Positions 4,197 to 5,162 of a stretch of 5,162 nucleotides of DNA are shown here, in pieces. The first letter of the stretch is position 1, and the number at the start of each line of letters is the position of its first letter. A program made the translations under genes and the position numbers. The stretch is from contig SFVI01000029.1 of the NCBI GenBank assembly GCA_004560305.1, positions 1 to 5,162 of the forward strand, written 5' to 3'. The notes under the pieces are model-generated. The model saw only the letters and a program-made list of their open reading frames with translations, had not been told where the DNA came from and searched no databases. Origin of the DNA: a bacterium (GTDB lineage: Bacteria > Bacillota > Clostridia > Oscillospirales > Oscillospiraceae).

Positions 4197-5162
4197 ATGC
4201 TGAAGAAGATTTGGAAGGTTGTGGCGATTGCCGTGCTGCTGGCGCTGCTGCTGGTATTTGTGCCCTCGCCGCTGAACACCTACGACGCTTTTGCCGAAAT
4301 CGTAACCCTGCCCATCGACCAGACGGGCGGCCTGAAGTACGACCCGGCCAACTATACCTCCGACACCCATTACGAAGATCCCTCCATCACGGTGGATATC
4401 TACTGGGGCGGCCGCATCTATGATACCAACTATGTGTACGCCGTCATCAAGATTGCCAATGCCAGCCAGCTGCGCACGGCCTTCGCCTTTAACTATTCCA
4501 GCCCTGGCGATGGCAAGCGCGTGGCCGATATGGCCAAGAAGATGAACGGCGTTTTTGCCATCAACGGCGATTATTACAGCCATTCCTGGCATACCAACGG
4601 CTATATGGTGCGCCAGGGCAAGGTGTACCGCAACCGCCCCAACAAGACCTGGGATTTGCTGATGGTGGATCAGTACGGCAATTTCCACGGCATGGTGGAG
4701 CCCAACAAGGAAAAGGTGGAGGCCTTCCTGGCCCAGGCTGAAGCCGAGGGCCTGCAGGTGGTCAACAGCTGGAACTTCGGCCCCATCATCATCCAGGATG
4801 GCGAGCGCACCCGCGAGGATTTCAACACCCTCAAGCAGAACCTCAACACCGATTACATCGGCACCTATAAAGATGCGCAGCGCATTGCCTTCTGCCAGCT
4901 GGACGAGCTGACCTACCTGTGCGTCACCAGCGAAGGCCCCGAGGATAAGGACAGCGAGGGCCTGACGATGAATGAATTCTACGATTGCCTGCGCGAGGTG
5001 GAGAGCAAGCTGGATGGCTATAAGATCCAGACGGCCTTCAACCTGGACGGCGGCTCCTCCTGCACCTTCGCGTTTAACAACCAGAAGATCAACGCCCCCA
5101 CCAACCCCAAGAAGCGCAGCGTGCCGGATTGTATTTACTTTGCCAGCGCGTGGAAAGCTGAA
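4197..5162 (+). CDS. Phosphodiester glycosidase family protein (NAGPA/DUF2233 domain), membrane-anchored or secreted, open at right edge
   Basis: An open frame of 322 codons runs from the ATG at 4197 to the window edge with no stop. GGAAGGG at 4181-4187 is 9 bases before the ATG. The N-terminus MLKKIWK plus about 16 hydrophobic residues (8-22) is a signal peptide or anchor; there is no clear cleavage site near the hydrophobic core, only an AFA at 31-33, so a signal anchor is more likely. The rest matches the phosphodiester glycosidase (NAGPA) domain in order. AINGDYY is at 121-127, RQGKVYR at 139-145, WNFGPIIIQDGE at 192-203, AQRIAFCQ at 227-234, the hallmark NLDGGSSCTF at 282-291, and the terminal RSVPDCIYF at 307-315. 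Family members remove a sugar attached through a phosphodiester bond, as the mammalian uncovering enzyme does with GlcNAc-1-phosphodiesters; bacterial members are usually extracellular and their substrates are mostly unknown. Because the domain's usual end has been reached, only a few residues are probably missing. The gene has its own promoter. Confidence 0.88.
   Translation, partial: MLKKIWKVVAIAVLLALLLVFVPSPLNTYDAFAEIVTLPIDQTGGLKYDPANYTSDTHYEDPSITVDIYWGGRIYDTNYVYAVIKIANASQLRTAFAFNYSSPGDGKRVADMAKKMNGVFAINGDYYSHSWHTNGYMVRQGKVYRNRPNKTWDLLMVDQYGNFHGMVEPNKEKVEAFLAQAEAEGLQVVNSWNFGPIIIQDGERTREDFNTLKQNLNTDYIGTYKDAQRIAFCQLDELTYLCVTSEGPEDKDSEGLTMNEFYDCLREVESKLDGYKIQTAFNLDGGSSCTFAFNNQKINAPTNPKKRSVPDCIYFASAWKAE

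Noticed and set aside
4190..4423. ATG at 4190 as start of a 77-codon + strand gene
   Set aside because: It is out of frame with the phosphodiester glycosidase, only 2 bases from the Shine-Dalgarno sequence, and encodes nothing recognisable; the ATG at 4197 has proper spacing and a signal sequence.
4056..4688. Open frame of 210 codons on the minus strand
   Set aside because: It is antisense to the phosphodiester glycosidase gene, has no recognisable domain, and runs through that gene's promoter and leader.

Overview
The window reads as chromosomal DNA from a fairly GC-rich Gram-positive anaerobe, most likely a gut member of the Bacillota (class Clostridia). This is inferred from strong GGAGG-type ribosome binding sites, a binding-protein-dependent carbohydrate transporter of the CUT1 class, intrinsic terminators, and the style of the proteins. 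The species cannot be named from the sequence.

Positions 2-3616 hold one + strand operon for an ABC importer of the MalEFGK/UgpBAEC class. It contains the C-terminal part of an extracellular solute-binding protein (2-679, cut by the left edge), an ATPase with a C-terminal regulatory domain (769-1821), and two permease subunits (1814-2743 and 2756-3616). The binding protein would capture the solute outside the cell, the two permeases form the channel, and an ATPase dimer drives import. A strong hairpin (703-728) separates the binding-protein gene from the rest and could let the binding protein be made in excess. The operon ends with a 7-bp hairpin and then a 9-bp intrinsic terminator (3650-3677).

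Positions 3617-4196 contain no credible protein gene. After the terminator comes a long-stem hairpin (3682-3715). It is followed by two tandem, head-to-tail copies of a hairpin-rich repeat of about 170 bp (3714-3881 and 3882-4051). Each copy folds into four consecutive hairpins and ends in a T6 tract. The first hairpin differs between copies by a paired insertion that keeps the stem intact. This repeat pair is the least ordinary part of the window.

A promoter with an extended -10 (4118-4146) and a leader with a GC palindrome (4157-4166) precede the last gene (4197-5162, open at the right edge). It encodes a membrane-anchored or secreted phosphodiester glycosidase of the NAGPA/DUF2233 family. 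It has its own promoter and lies behind a terminator, so it is probably a separate transcription unit. A functional link with the transporter, such as scavenging of phosphodiester-linked sugars, is possible but only inferred. No tRNA, rRNA, CRISPR array, transposase or phage gene was seen.
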